Below are positions 1-12,695 of a DNA stretch of 64,000 nucleotides, piece after piece. The stretch lies in the NCBI GenBank assembly GCA_001600635.1, contig BCKL01000003.1:310001-374000 (forward strand), in the 5' to 3' direction. The number at the start of each line of letters is the position of its first letter. The first letter of the stretch is position 1. The translations under genes were made by a program, and so were the position numbers. The notes under the pieces are model-generated. The model did no database searches. It was not told where the DNA came from and saw nothing but the letters and a program-made list of their open reading frames with translations. The DNA comes from Leucosporidium creatinivorum. Lineage: Eukaryota > Basidiomycota > Microbotryomycetes > Leucosporidiales > Leucosporidiaceae.

Positions 1-380
1 TGCTCCGTCTCGACCTGGAAGGTGTTCTACCGTCAATGGCTGAACCAACAGGTCCTGCCGTCTCGACTTACCATCTCCCGCGTCCCAACGATCCTATACC
101 TCGGCATCCCATCCGGATGGGTCGACAGGTCGTTGATATAGCGCATCGCTTCAGCTTCGTTGAAGATGGGAGTGAGGCCATCGGCCGAGTAAGGCGAGAA
201 ATTGGCTTGGGGGAGGGTATAGTGCAGGCGAAGCGAGGTGAGGGCAAGCAGTGATAGGAGAGGGAAGAGGAGAAGGAATGAGGAGAGGAACGAGAGCTGT
301 TTGTGTAGTGGAGCGGCCTTTTTGACGGTTCGCTGAGGCAGCTTGAGGAGCGCAGGCTGAGTGGTGGTGGGGGTGGCCAT
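1..380 (-). CDS. N-terminus of M28-family ER metallopeptidase (ERMP1-like), partial at window edge
   Basis: Only the 5' end is in the window. Exon 1 (380-72) encodes 103 residues; a GTAAGT intron spans 71-15 and exon 2 begins at 14 and runs off the left edge. The protein starts with a short Ser/Thr- and Lys-rich cytosolic segment, then one hydrophobic stretch at about residues 28-50 (FLLLFPLLSLLALTSL), then FNEAEAMRYINDLS and YRIVGTREMVETE. The last two match the region just after the first membrane segment in ERMP1/M28 peptidases (family knowledge), where the R-hV-G-[ST]-x-E pattern precedes the zinc-binding catalytic domain. That catalytic domain lies outside the window. The ATG at 380 is the first in frame next to the transmembrane segment; an upstream ATG at 404 would add eight residues. 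Likely an ER or vacuolar membrane zinc exopeptidase. Confidence 0.72.
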
Positions 381-686
381 TGCTGGCGGGCTGTAGCAAA
401 GCAAGGAGGGTCAGCCTGTACTTCTTAAACTCGTCTGAAGCTCGGTACGACGAGCGAGACGCGCTCTTCTCCGCTTAAAGAGACCGAGCGAGTCTGGGGC
501 TGAACCGCGAGTGAAGGGGTGAAAGCTACTCACTTTGAAGGCCCGACTGAGCTAGCAAGCAGCTATTATATCTCTTCAGTGCCGAAGAGCAGAGAGCAGC
601 CGACTTGAGCTCGAGCAGGACGAGAACGCAAGTGCCAGAGGGAAACCCGCTCTCGCTCCTCCTCTTTCCGCTCGCGGATCTCGACG
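381..686. promoter_or_regulatory. Intergenic region between two divergent genes
   Basis: About 300 bases between the M28 peptidase start (leftward) and CMC4 start (rightward), so it must carry both promoters. I see no distinct motif; short open frames here have no family resemblance. Confidence 0.4.
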
Positions 687-1094
687 ATGGCGGCAAGTCT
701 TTTGACCGCTTCTGTACCTCGTTGAGCTATCCGCTAATGCTTTCTGCTCTACTACAGCTATCAGACGACCCTCCATGCCAGGTAAGCTCACTCCGCTCTC
801 TCCGACGTCACCCTCCGCTCACCTTCCTCGTCTCCCAGGCGGAAGCATGCGCCATTCAAGGTCGGCTCTCATAGTCATACACGCCGATACTGCAGTTAAC
901 CCACCCCTGCTCACCCAGACTGCCTAATGGCCAAGAACTACCAAGAAACGGCCTGCTGGCGCGCCATCGACTCTCTATACGCCTGCTGCGATGCCATGTA
1001 CAAAAAGGACCCGCACAACCACTCTACAGCATGTCCGAAACCGAGCGTAGTAGCGAGGAAGCTCAAGGAGCGGGATGAACGGGGCAAGAAATAG
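687..1094 (+). CDS. CMC4: Cmc4-like twin CX9C mitochondrial intermembrane-space protein
   Basis: Small four-exon gene: 687-692, 758-781, 839-860 and 919-1094, giving 75 residues. The product carries PCQAEACAIQDCL followed by CWRAIDSLYACCDAMY and a late CPKPS, the same order and spacing as yeast Cmc4 (PCQxEACAIQDCL, then CxxxIDxLYxCC, then CPxPS), which is 73 residues. Cmc4 is a twin CX9C protein imported and oxidised by Mia40 in the mitochondrial intermembrane space. The first intron appears to use a GC donor (GCAAGT at 693); if it is not used, an ATG at 737 in the same frame gives a start about five residues longer. The intron at 861 has a weak GTCGGC donor. It converges with ketopantoate reductase, 35 bases between stop codons. 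Confidence 0.86.
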
Positions 1095-1129
1095 GATAGA
1101 GGGTTCGACCGAGTTACAACAGAGGAGAG

Positions 1130-2418
1130 CTACAGCTTGGCTTTGAGTTGGTTCTCGGTCCGGCGAGTGGAGGCCATCTTGAGGAGGGCGTAGAGGGATT
1201 GGAGGCGGGGCATTTCGATCCCTTTGGCTCGGGCGATGCGGATCTGGGAGCAAGAAGCGAGCGCCGAGAGGTCAGCTCTCTGCGCCTCCCGCCTCCTCAG
1301 GTTCAAAAGAGCAAAGAACCCACCGGATTCCCTAAAATCACCTCCAACTCCATCGGCCTGCCCGCCATCCAATCAACCAGCATACTCGGCAGGCCCTCAC
1401 TATTCCTCTCGGAGCTCTTGAGAATCTTGTGAGCGTCGACTTTGGCGAGCTTCTCGGGCCAAGGGCGGCCGAGCACCTTGGGTGCGGTGGTGAAGATTTC
1501 GTTCATGCACCCTGCGAGATGGAGGCGGAGTTCGGGGTCGAGGGACATGCGCGAGTTGCCTGTTGAGCCGGAGAGGACCGAGGAGGGGTTCATGGAGGAG
1601 TTGATCTAGAGGGAGAGGAGAGGGTCAGCTCGAGTAGCAGGAAGAAGAGGGGGAAGAGAACGAACAGCCAGTTTGTGCCACCGAACCAACTGCAAGCCCT
1701 TCTCATCATACTCCTCGGCATCGGCAATCCCCCCCTCCTGCAACAGCTCTACGAACCGTCGATTGGCCTTCTCGCTTCTCGCCATCAACCCTCCTACATC
1801 ATCCACCTTCGCCTCACCTACTCCACCATCAAAGAACGGGCCGACCGAGATCCTCGTCCAGCGATTCTGCTTGACCGTGCCCGGGCTCGTCTGCTGCGCC
1901 GAGACGACCGTCACGGCCGAGAGGACGGGATTCTCGGGGAACCGCTCCCGATGGGGTAGTTCCACGCCCACTCCATTCTGAATGAGCACAACGGCCGTGT
2001 CCTTGGACCCTCGAACCACCGGCGCAATCATCTCGCTATCGTCGCTGACATCGGGGAGCGCCTTGGTCGCTACGACCACGTAGTCGAAGGGCTGAGGAGC
2101 TTTGGCCGCAGCGTCGATGGACGGGTAGACGGCGTGTGGAGCAAAGTGGTACGAGCCGAAGGAGTGGGTGTCGAGTGAAAGACCGGAGGAGAGGACGGCC
2201 GAGTAGTTTGAACGGCAGGTGACCGAGACGAGGGTGTTGGAAGCGAGGGCGAGGCGCGAGCCGTAGAAGGCTCCTACAGCACCGGTTCCAACTGCGGTAG
2301 AATACAGGTCAGCTGAGAGCGAGCCCTGTAGTGTAGCAGACGAGGGAGAGGAGGATGCGGGGATGGAAGAGGGCCTACCGATGAGAATGTGAGTGGGCTT
2401 GTTGGAGGTAGTAGACAT
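1130..2418 (-). CDS. 2-dehydropantoate 2-reductase (ketopantoate reductase, ApbA/PanE family)
   Basis: Reduces ketopantoate to pantoate with NADPH in pantothenate/CoA synthesis. Four exons: 2418-2379, 2291-1666, 1605-1324, 1243-1130; 353 residues, normal for the family. The NADPH-binding Rossmann loop VGTGAVGAFYG sits near residue 15, split by the first intron. VATKAL and IQNGVG are the next conserved blocks. The C-terminal helical domain has WHKLAINSSMNPSSVL (the conserved K-x5-N-P region) and ends EVILGNPIRIARAKGIEMP, the typical substrate-side motif. Start at 2418 is the only ATG that joins in frame to the Rossmann strand. It shares a 159-base divergent promoter with the complex I subunit to its right. 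Cytosolic or mitochondrial location cannot be decided; no clear presequence. Confidence 0.92.
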
Positions 2419-2577
2419 GGCTCTAGCTGTAGTAGATTGTCTTGTGAATACTGTGCGAAGTAGAGCCAGCGCTGATGAGGTGCAGAAGAAGACGAGCGAT
2501 TTGGCGGGAGACTAACCCTCGTCGCGCCTGAGGCGGGTGAGCTCTCCCTCCTCCCGACCAACCTCGTCACTACTAGA

Positions 2578-3153
2578 ATGCGCTTCACTCCTCTTGTGCG
2601 AGCTGCACACCAAGCTACAGTAGCCGCATCTACGCACATTCCTCGGACCAAGACTAGTTTGCCCATTGTAGGATTGGCAGTACACCAAGCTCCCCTTCCT
2701 TCCCTCCTTCACACCTACAACTCGACCCTCTCCTTGCTTCAAGGGATCCCCGCTTCGGCAGTCTACCGTCAATCAGTCGAATCCATCACCAAAGAACGAG
2801 CAGACATTATCACGCAATTGGGAGGCAAGGGATCAGAGGACGAGATTGAGGCAGTAGAGCACAGGATTGGAGCAGGTTACATTGAGGAAGTCCTCGTTCA
2901 GGCAGAGGAGGAGTTTGCTCTCGCTGCCAAGATGCTCGAGTGGAAGGCGTGAGTTGACTACATCTGCGCTACCAGCTCTTCTCACCTCAGCTCAGCTCAG
3001 CTCTCGTCGAACAAACCCGCACAGCCGCTGATTCGCTGACTCTTCTCTCTGATCTGCTACAGATGGGAGGACCTCGAGAGCCCACCGCAACCCGACCAGT
3101 GGAAGCAATTCGTCCAGACCCCTTCCACCACCGCCCCCGACGACCTCAAGTAA
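2578..3153 (+). CDS. NDUFA5: NADH:ubiquinone oxidoreductase (complex I) subunit NDUFA5/B13
   Basis: Two exons (2578-2948, 3063-3153) encoding 153 residues. An N-terminal basic stretch (MRFTPLVRAAHQ) may be a mitochondrial presequence. TSLPIVGLAVHQAPLPSLL, then AVYRQSVESITKERADII and IEEVLVQAEEEFALAAKMLEW, define the ETC_C1_NDUFA5 family in the expected order; the protein ends WEDLESPPQPDQWKQF, the usual Trp/Pro tail. The intron falls within the AW codon pair with a GTGAGT donor and CTACAG acceptor. This subunit sits in the hydrophilic arm of complex I on the matrix side (family knowledge). Its presence shows this yeast keeps complex I, unlike Saccharomyces. Confidence 0.93.
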
Positions 3154-3684
3154 AGTGCATGGACGCCGAAACGACGCCGAAGGACAAGGCGAGGATGCGG
3201 ATCGGAGCAAGTAGTGTAGGGAAGGTGGGAGCGAGTGTGTAAGAGCTGGAGTAGTAGGAGGGCTACAGAAGGAGAGGCTACAATGCCATCATCGCAGTAC
3301 AACATCAGCCAAACCGCTGCGCTGGGGAGGGAGAGCTGATGTCGGCGAAGGCGAAGTGCGCGGTTGGTGTCTGAGGTTGTAGGGTGTCCGGCGGCTCGCG
3401 AGGGGGGGACCGGGCTCTTACGGAGCTTCTGGCGATGTCGCGCATGTCGGCGCGCTCCACTACGCCCTTTGGTCATCTGCTCGGCGCACTTTCGCTTTCT
3501 CTGCCTGCTCTTCGCCGAATTGCTACGCTGAGGCTACTGCTAAGCTTCCGCTTGAGTTATAGGCTCTCTCATCTAACCCTCGCACTCCCTACCCTCTCAC
3601 CAATCGCCGTCCGCTCCCTCCCTCGGCTTCCTCCTCCTCCTTCCCTCCTCGCCCTCTCCTCCTTCTCCCACCTTTCACTAGTAC
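3154..3684. other. 3' intergenic region between converging genes
   Basis: Region between the NDUFA5 stop and the Ngl2-like stop. The + strand is C/T-rich from about 3590 to 3680. An open frame at 3384-3716 (+) has no recognisable domain and overlaps the end of the exonuclease gene; I treat it as non-coding. Nothing else seen. Confidence 0.4.
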
Positions 3685-6294
3685 CTAAAACACCTCCACC
3701 TTACAAGCAATACTAACATGATCGCTCGGCTCGACGCCCATCCTCGGCAAGCCTAGTCCTAGCGTTTTGGTCGAGTGGGTCTTGAGGAGCGAGGTGAACC
3801 GTGGGGCTCGTGAGGCGGTGGAGCAGGAGGGGGACGGGGGAGAGAGAAGGCTGGAGGGCGGAAGGAGGAAGATGTAGCTAGTTGTTGGAGGAGGGAGAAG
3901 ACGGGGAGAGGGGAGGAGGGCGGTCAGCGAGGCGCGAGAGCCGAGAAAAGAAAGAGGGCAAGCTCACTCGATAGTCAAACGCCAAAGCGGGGTGACTGCC
4001 AACACATCACCATCAGTACCACTCCTCCTTTGCGTGTTTCACCGCCGGCAAAAGCACTCACAATTCGTCCACATCGGCTCGAAATCGCCCCTCCTGACCC
4101 TCTCCTTCCACTCTCCCTTCTTCCTGCTCGCAACCACCTCCGGATCCTCCTTCACGGCCCACCCATTCCCACTCTGCACCTCCCCCGGTCGATCGACATA
4201 CCACTTGCCCTCCTCCCCCTCGATCAACCCTCCCACCTCACCATACGCACTCCTCACTCGCTCCCCCTCCCCCTCCCCCTCGCCGCCGCCGCCGAACAAC
4301 CGCTTCAACCCCTCCACATCGGCCAGCCCATCCCCCGCAGCACCGTCCCGACAATTCTTGATGACCTTATCCGGATCCTGTACCTTGCCGCTGCGCACCG
4401 AGTGGGCGACCGCAGCTTTTTGCGCCTCCGTCTCGGGGGGAGCCACCCAGGCGGGGTCATGCAGGAGGTCGACGGATTGGTGCACGACGGTCGAGTTGAG
4501 GAGTTCGGCCTCTTGCGAGGAGGTCAAGGGGCGGTTGAGCAGGAGCGAGTAGGTGATCTCGCGGGGTTGCGAGTTGAAGTCTGTCGGCGCCGCGGTGGAG
4601 GAGGGCGAAGGCGAAGACGAAGGAGAGAGAGTGAGGGAGAGGGGAGGGGTAGGGATAGTGGGGTGTGAAACAACGATCAGCTATTAACTCCTCAACTGCC
4701 ACGAATCGAGCCCAGAGAACAATGAAAGACGACCTCACCGCCAGCAATGAACGTCGGCCAACTCCTCCACTCGCCATCCTTGCTCTCATCCCTGAACTTT
4801 CTCGCCTCACGCATGAGGATGCCCGTTTGACGGACTCGTTCGTAGACCTGTCGCGTCATCGTACAAGGTCAGCTTCCATCTCGACAGCTGGGCCGAGCAG
4901 CCTCGGCGACGATGGAGGCTGTCGGGGAGAGAAGGAAGAGAGAGAGAGACCCAAACTCACATGCTGCGGATGCCAGAACAAATGCGTAGTGCCCACGATA
5001 ACGCCCCCCTCCCGGTCCTTGAACTTGAGCGCCACAAACACGGCCACATTCCTCGTCGACCGAGAGAGCCCCGCTGCCTTTCGCGCTTCCTTGGATTCGG
5101 GGGTCGAGCCGTCGTACTCTGGGGCGTGGGTGGTGGAGACATCGGGGTCGGAGACGGAGGAGGAGGAGGAGGAGGAAGTGGTGGTGCTGGTGCTGGTGCT
5201 GGAGGGAGTCGCCGAGTCGCCGATGGGCAGCTCGTCGAGGCGGAGACCGCGTTCGCCGACCTGTTGGGAGTAGTCCATCGCTCAGCTCACGATCCGAAGA
5301 TCCTCCTCGACATCAATCGAAGGCAGAGCAAGCGAACTCGGCGCACCTTCTCAAAGATGTCCTCCTTATGCGCAATAAGCAGCCCATGTGCCTTGTTGGG
5401 GTAGCCGATGTAGGATGTATGGCCGTAGATCCCATTGATCGCCGGGAGATGGTCCTCGAGCCGGTCGACCTCTTGTAGGCAGACGACGTCGGGCGAGTAG
5501 TGTAGCACTCTGCGAAGGGGGAGGAGGGTGAGCTTGTGCTGAGGTGAGGATGATGGGACATGACGGACTCTCGCATGAGAGTGGGGATCCGCTCCTTGAC
5601 CTGTTGGAAGATGGAGAGCGTGAGACTGGGCAGAGGAGAGCGGAGGGTGGCGAGCAAATCGGCTCTCGCTCGAGCAGCCAGAAGCGTAGTTCACCTTGAG
5701 GAAGTCCGAGTTTGGGAAGAGCTGTTTAAAGATGCGAGGTAGGAGTGGGGGGAGGTGGTTCAAAGAGAGGGAAAAGGCGATAAGTCAGCGGGCGAGAAGG
5801 GCAGCGAGCGCCGAGCATCCGTCGTCAAGCTTACCTCGCGCCGAACGAGAGCTTGAGCGAGCATCTGAATAGTAGCAACATCGTCAGCTTGCTTTCTGCA
5901 GTACCTCAGCACCGCCAACGAGCTCAGACGCTCCCAGGCCTCCTCCTCCACGACCGCCGCTCGAGCAACTCACATTCCAGGTCATGATTGACACCTCTTT
6001 GCCCTGCACCTCGAGCTTCTCCAACCCCTTAACCTCGCCCCACTCCCTCGGCGTAAACCTCAGCGGCTGCTCCTCCTTCCTCTTCTCAGCACCACCTCCA
6101 GCCGCCGCCTCTTTATCCTTCTTCCTCTGCGCCTTCTTTGCAGCTGCTTCAGCTGCTTTAGCTTCCTTTTGAGCTTTCTTCTTTGCGGCTGCTTCGTCGG
6201 AAGCGAGGGTCGTGTCTGGGGTGGAGATTCGGGAGGGCAGCTCGTCGAGGAGGGGTGTTGCGTCGAGGGTCAAGTTGGCGGGTGTGCTTGACAT
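3685..6294 (-). CDS. Ngl2-like RNA exonuclease (endonuclease/exonuclease/phosphatase fold, CCR4 relative)
   Basis: Ten exons: 6294-5974, 5864-5835, 5721-5695, 5600-5569, 5509-5347, 5260-4961, 4847-4739, 4580-4062, 3995-3968, 3877-3685; 573 residues. After an Ala/Lys-rich coiled N-terminus come VSIMTWNMLAQ (strand with metal-binding Asn), VVCLQEVDRL (catalytic Glu), THLFWHP, FIAGDFNSQP (catalytic Asp/Asn) and a final SDHVSI (catalytic Asp-His). This is the full EEP motif set in the order of CCR4/Ngl2 proteins; GDFNSQP plus the LT..Q...L..S.VVHQS block fits Ngl2 best, which processes the 3' end of 5.8S rRNA in yeast. Ser/Thr-rich and Gly/Glu-rich inserts lie before THLFWHP and after the GDFNSQP block. 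Exons 2-4 and 9 are only 27-32 bases. Leader-less CCR4 lacks LRRs here, so it is not CCR4 itself. Confidence 0.9.
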
Positions 6295-6741
6295 GGTGCG
6301 GCACAGTATCGGTTTGGTAGAAGCTGCAAAAGATCGTCCGAGGATGCGTAGAGCCGTGATAATGTCGCACGAGAAACGAGGCGACGAAGGAGGAGCGCGA
6401 GAGCGGTCGAAGCCATTGAGGTCGAGTCAGTCAAGATGATTGTTCCAGTACATCTCTCGAGTCAGCTTCTGACGACCTCTGTATACTCTCTTTTCTCAAA
6501 AGCGTTTCAAGGACGGCTCTTTCGCAGTCGCTGTCTCGCGGCTCGGCGCGGGCGCCCAGTCTGCACTTCGGCGCTCCTCTCGGCGCGTGAACAGCCTCTT
6601 CGGTCGACTCTGATACTCTCAGATGAGGCTCGGAATGTCTGTGTTGCCCTATACATACAAGCTCCCGCAGGCGCCCGCTCCCAAGTGTCCGTTTCGGCTA
6701 CAAAGTTTCCGCCGAGCCCATCCCCTCCTTTCCTCGGCGAT
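6295..6741. promoter_or_regulatory. Intergenic region, promoter of the Ngl2-like gene
   Basis: 447 bases upstream of the exonuclease and downstream of the DUF3431 gene (both leftward). No conserved motif or gene-like open frame recognised. Confidence 0.35.
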
Positions 6742-9322
6742 TCAAGCATCGAAGCATTGACAGTGCTCCTTGTCATAGCTATCGTCCTTACAGACGTCTG
6801 CGATGCGAGGATCGGTGCAGTCTGTTTGAAGGAGAGGGACGATTAGCGATTCGGCCGAGAGGAAAGGGAAAGCGGCTCGGCGGGGCTTACTGAAGATCGT
6901 AGGCCAGGACCTCTCGAGCGCGTGACCAAGGAAAGGGTTACTGGGACCGACGGAGCCTTTGTATTCGAAATAGGCGCCCTCCTCGTGGATCCAGTGGTGC
7001 ATCGGCGCTTGGAGCGAGTTGAGCAGCGTGGTGTACTTGGAGAGCGGGTTGGCGAGAATGCGCCGACGGGAGACGATGAATTGGCCTGCCCAGGCTGAGA
7101 GTTGGAGGGTCGGAGGGCAGAACTGCGAAGAGCCGAGGATGGTTAGACGAGAAGCTACCGCCCGAGTCGACTGATAGATCGAAAGTGACAAGCTCACCTC
7201 TTCCCGGAACATTGAGTAGATGTCTCGCATACGAGGGAACTCGCCGTTGCCCGTCGTATCGACTCCACAGTCGGTTTTGATATAAGGGCCGAGCGCAATG
7301 AAGCCTGTCCTCGAGTCGACGAGATCCCATCTCATGCCGGCGACCCAATGCCACGCGAGGTCTACAGGAGAGAAGAGTCAGCCCGACCCTTCGAAGCCAG
7401 GCGAGACTTTGCGCACGATGCTGGAGGAAGAGGGTGAGGTCGGCGAGGTCCGAGGATTGGCCGTCCGAGCCGTAGTGGCGCACGATGTGAGTGAGATAGG
7501 TCCCGCCTACGAGCGAAGGGAAGTCAGCAGAGCTCTACAGTCAAACCTCGAGCAACAACTCACCCTCTCGACCAAAGTTGGGGAGCACGACGACCTCATC
7601 AACGCCCGAGATCGACTTCAAGCCCTCGAGCGAGACAAACTCCTCCTTGACGTCCTTCGTATACACTATCACCCTCGTCTTATGCCGCTGCACCATTGAC
7701 AGGCTCTTGATTGCGTGGATGTGCTCAGAGAACGCCTCCAAATCCTCGTTGTAGTGCGAGAACACCAGATCCATCGTCGGCGGTCGATAAGGCAGCGAGG
7801 TATGCTCATGGAGGCCGAGGCGGTTGGCGTAGTAGGAAGAGACGAGGTTGGAGGAGACGGTCGGAAGTGGGATTGGGTAGATCGACTGGGCGAGGAGGAA
7901 AAGGAAGGGGAGAAAGGGGAGGATGGCGATGAAGGCAGGGCGAGGGGTGATCGGTCGAGGTGGAGCGGCGCTGGTAGGCAGCGGAGGCGTCCGTCCTGGT
8001 GATGATGTCGACGCCACCAGCGTCGGCGAGCTGGATCTTGACCTCGACGGCGACCCTCTCCCCCAGAGCGGCTCGAGCTTCTCCTCCTCCTCCAACTCCT
8101 CTTCCGGCTCTTCCTCGGCGGTCCCCCACGCCCACCCAACCACACCCGTACCCAGCAACAGCGCCGTACTCATAGCGCCGAGCCGCCCACCGCCGCCATC
8201 GCCGAGCATCTGGGCGGCCACAGTGCGCAGGAACGACCGCGGCACGGTCGCCAGCGAGGCCGACTCGAGCGAGATACGAGAACTCCCGTTGCCCGTCGGC
8301 GGGTGGATGAAGAGGAGGTAGGAGATGGTCGAGGTGAGGGAGAGGATGGTGATGAGGATGATGAAGAGGAGGAAGGATGGTGGTGGATAGAGAGACTCTG
8401 CGAGCGAGCCCTCCGCCGAGAGAGCGGCGGTCGCAGCCAATAGAATCGACGCTGCTGCTGCGATCTGTGTGATGAGGAGGTGAGAGCTAGCAGAGATGGG
8501 CGTGTAGCGTATACGAAGCGTACCGGTGAAGCTTGATACAGCAGCTTGAAGACGTCGTTGGATCGAGCTCCCCTACTCTCGGCCCAAGACGTGCGAAGGG
8601 CCGTCAAGCCGACAGCGGCGGCTGCCTGGCTCCCCAAAGCGAGCGAGAGGTATAGCGGCGAAGCTGTAGTGTTGTAAAGAGCTACGCCGGCGAGGAGAGG
8701 AGCGCAAAGGGCAGCGATGGACATGGATGAAGGAGCGGGAATCGCGGCGCTCGGACGATAGGAAGTTGCGAGGACAATCGCGAGTGGTAGGAGAGTCTGC
8801 AGGGAAAGCGAGGGTCAGGCTGGGGTAATTTGAGGTATGTGAGAGCACATTTCGAGCTCACCTCGACTCCGGAGGCAACGCCGAGGTCCAGCTGCCCCAT
8901 CGCGAGGGTCGGCAGGGAAGGGGCGAGGAAAGCCAGCACGAGAGATAATCGGCTCCAGCTCCAGCCGTCTCCCAGTAGGAAGCTCCTCCATCCTCGAGCA
9001 CCGTGCTGGCCCAGTCGACGAGGAAATGCAACGGCGACGAGTCGGGTGAGGAGAAAGAGGGCGACGAAGTGAATCGGCGGTAAGAGCAAGAGGGCGAGGG
9101 GTGTAGTGCGGCGGCCGATGTAGCTGCGTGGGATGACTATGAGCTGTAGCTGTAGCCTGGTACGAGAGCTGCTACTGACGAGACGAGGAGGTCTTGGGCG
9201 ATTGAGCTCACACCCCAAACTGCTGAGCTTATCCGCCACGGCGAAGCACTTGGCCGTCGGCTACCACTCGTCGGCTTTACTGTTGTGCTGCCGCTGCTGT
9301 CCTTGTAGTCGAATAGTTGCAT
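6742..9322 (-). CDS. Multi-pass membrane protein with C-terminal DUF3431 domain (glycosyltransferase-like)
   Basis: Eight exons: 9322-9212, 9143-8862, 8796-8524, 8464-7564, 7506-7417, 7361-7198, 7122-6891, 6821-6742; about 710 residues. The first half has many hydrophobic segments (for example PLALLLLPPIHFVALFLLT, SFLLFIILITILSLTSTI, AFIAILPFLPFLFLLA), so it is a polytopic membrane protein. The second half begins MDLVFSHYNEDLEAF, continues VIVYTKD, YLTHIVRHYGS, WHWVAGMRWDL, LSAWAGQFIVSRRRI and MHHWIHEEGAYFEY, the pattern of fungal DUF3431 proteins, which resemble glycosyltransferases but whose reaction is not known to me. It ends in a Cys-rich tail (DVCKDD...HCQCFDA). The second acceptor could be 9149 or 9143, and the start at 9322 rests on frame continuity alone. 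The membrane half fused to DUF3431 is unusual. Confidence 0.75.
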
Positions 9323-10032
9323 TTCGACGGAGCAGGTCGAAGGCAGAGGTCAACAAGGACGGCGGTTCGTGCACAGCGAGACTGCGAGGCGGTCCAAGCG
9401 AGAAGAACTCATGGCGACAGGATACATGCTGTAGGATAGTAGCATCGTCCATCCAGCAATTTAGATCTATCAAAGATCCTTTGACGAAGAGCGAGCGATT
9501 GGCGGTCGGAGGCAGAGGAGAGCCACCCCCATTTCGTCGAGCTCGGTCCGCTTTGCTCGAGCTAATCGCGAGCCCCAGTCGAATAAGGAGCACCGAAGCG
9601 ATGCAGAAAGTGGAACGATGTACAAGAGTGCAGAAACAAGATCCGCCGAAGCTCGACCGAGATGGCCGATGAGCATGTTCTGCACCCTTATAGCGAGAGG
9701 GGGGGTTGAATCGATTCGGGTGAATCAGGCTGGCGGACGGCAAGATAGGAAATTGAGCCGAATCTGAGAAGGTGGGCGGAGATGGACAAGCGGTCAAGAG
9801 CGGCCGACCCATCGCTCTCTCTCCCTCTTTCCTCTCACTTCTCTTCGCACTTCTCTCTCTGTTCCGCGTTTCAATCTAATAGTAGTGAGTTGCGCCCACC
9901 TGTACCACATCATCATTCATCCCCTCCCTCATCCGCCAAAGTCCTTATCTACACCTCTCTCGCTCTCGCTTCCTCCGCCAACACCGTCGCTGATCGTCGG
10001 TCTCGCTCGCTCGCAGCCTTCTACCTATTACC
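9323..10032 (+). promoter_or_regulatory. Upstream region of GDH1, pyrimidine-rich near the start
   Basis: 710 bases between two divergent genes. The + strand is strongly C/T-rich from about 9810 to 9870 and again at 9940-9990, typical of a core promoter and 5' leader of a highly expressed fungal gene. Open frames here on either strand look like chance products of GC-rich DNA. Confidence 0.45.
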
Positions 10033-12202
<2,170 letters not shown>

Positions 12203-12695
12203 AAGCCGAATCTGCCGTCGGTTCAGGGTCATAAAAGGGCGGGCTAGTGCCCCACTCGCCTAGTAGTTGTTATTGTATATTCGTTATTCCTCGCTACATC
12301 GCTGCAGACCGTCTGTGAGCTCAGCGAAGCGAATTTGGAACTTCGGCGCCGAGATATGCTTGCACGGCTCATTGCGTTTGGCAGCAGCGCCCGGATCTCT
12401 TTCTCTCCTGCTACAGCGATTGTAATGTATAACAGCAGGCGCTGTGCAGGCGCAACCCTGCTGAACAGCAGCTGAACAGCAGCTCGGCGCCGACTCGGCG
12501 AACGAGAAGAGAGGGGCAGCGAACTAGACTTGGGACGCCGCCTACGTTGCACATCGATTCTGATACCCTATATCACGCTCTGAGCCCGCATCAAAACCCT
12601 CGTTAGCCTTTTGCACCCCTCTCATCGCGAGAGACCTCCCGAGAAGTAGCCTTTCGCTCTCTCCCTCCCACGTCGTCGCTCGTCTCCAATCCGAC
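12203..12695 (+). promoter_or_regulatory. GDH1 3' region and Stealth promoter, duplicated in the right arm
   Basis: 493 bases inside the left repeat arm. It has a direct short repeat GCTGAACAGCA near 12465-12485. The same stretch stands in reverse before the Stealth fragment at 15656, so two copies of this promoter exist facing each other. Confidence 0.5.

Noticed and set aside
3384-3716. 110-residue open frame on the (+) strand
   Set aside because: Leu/Ser/Pro-rich without domain, overlapping the last exon of the Ngl2-like gene.
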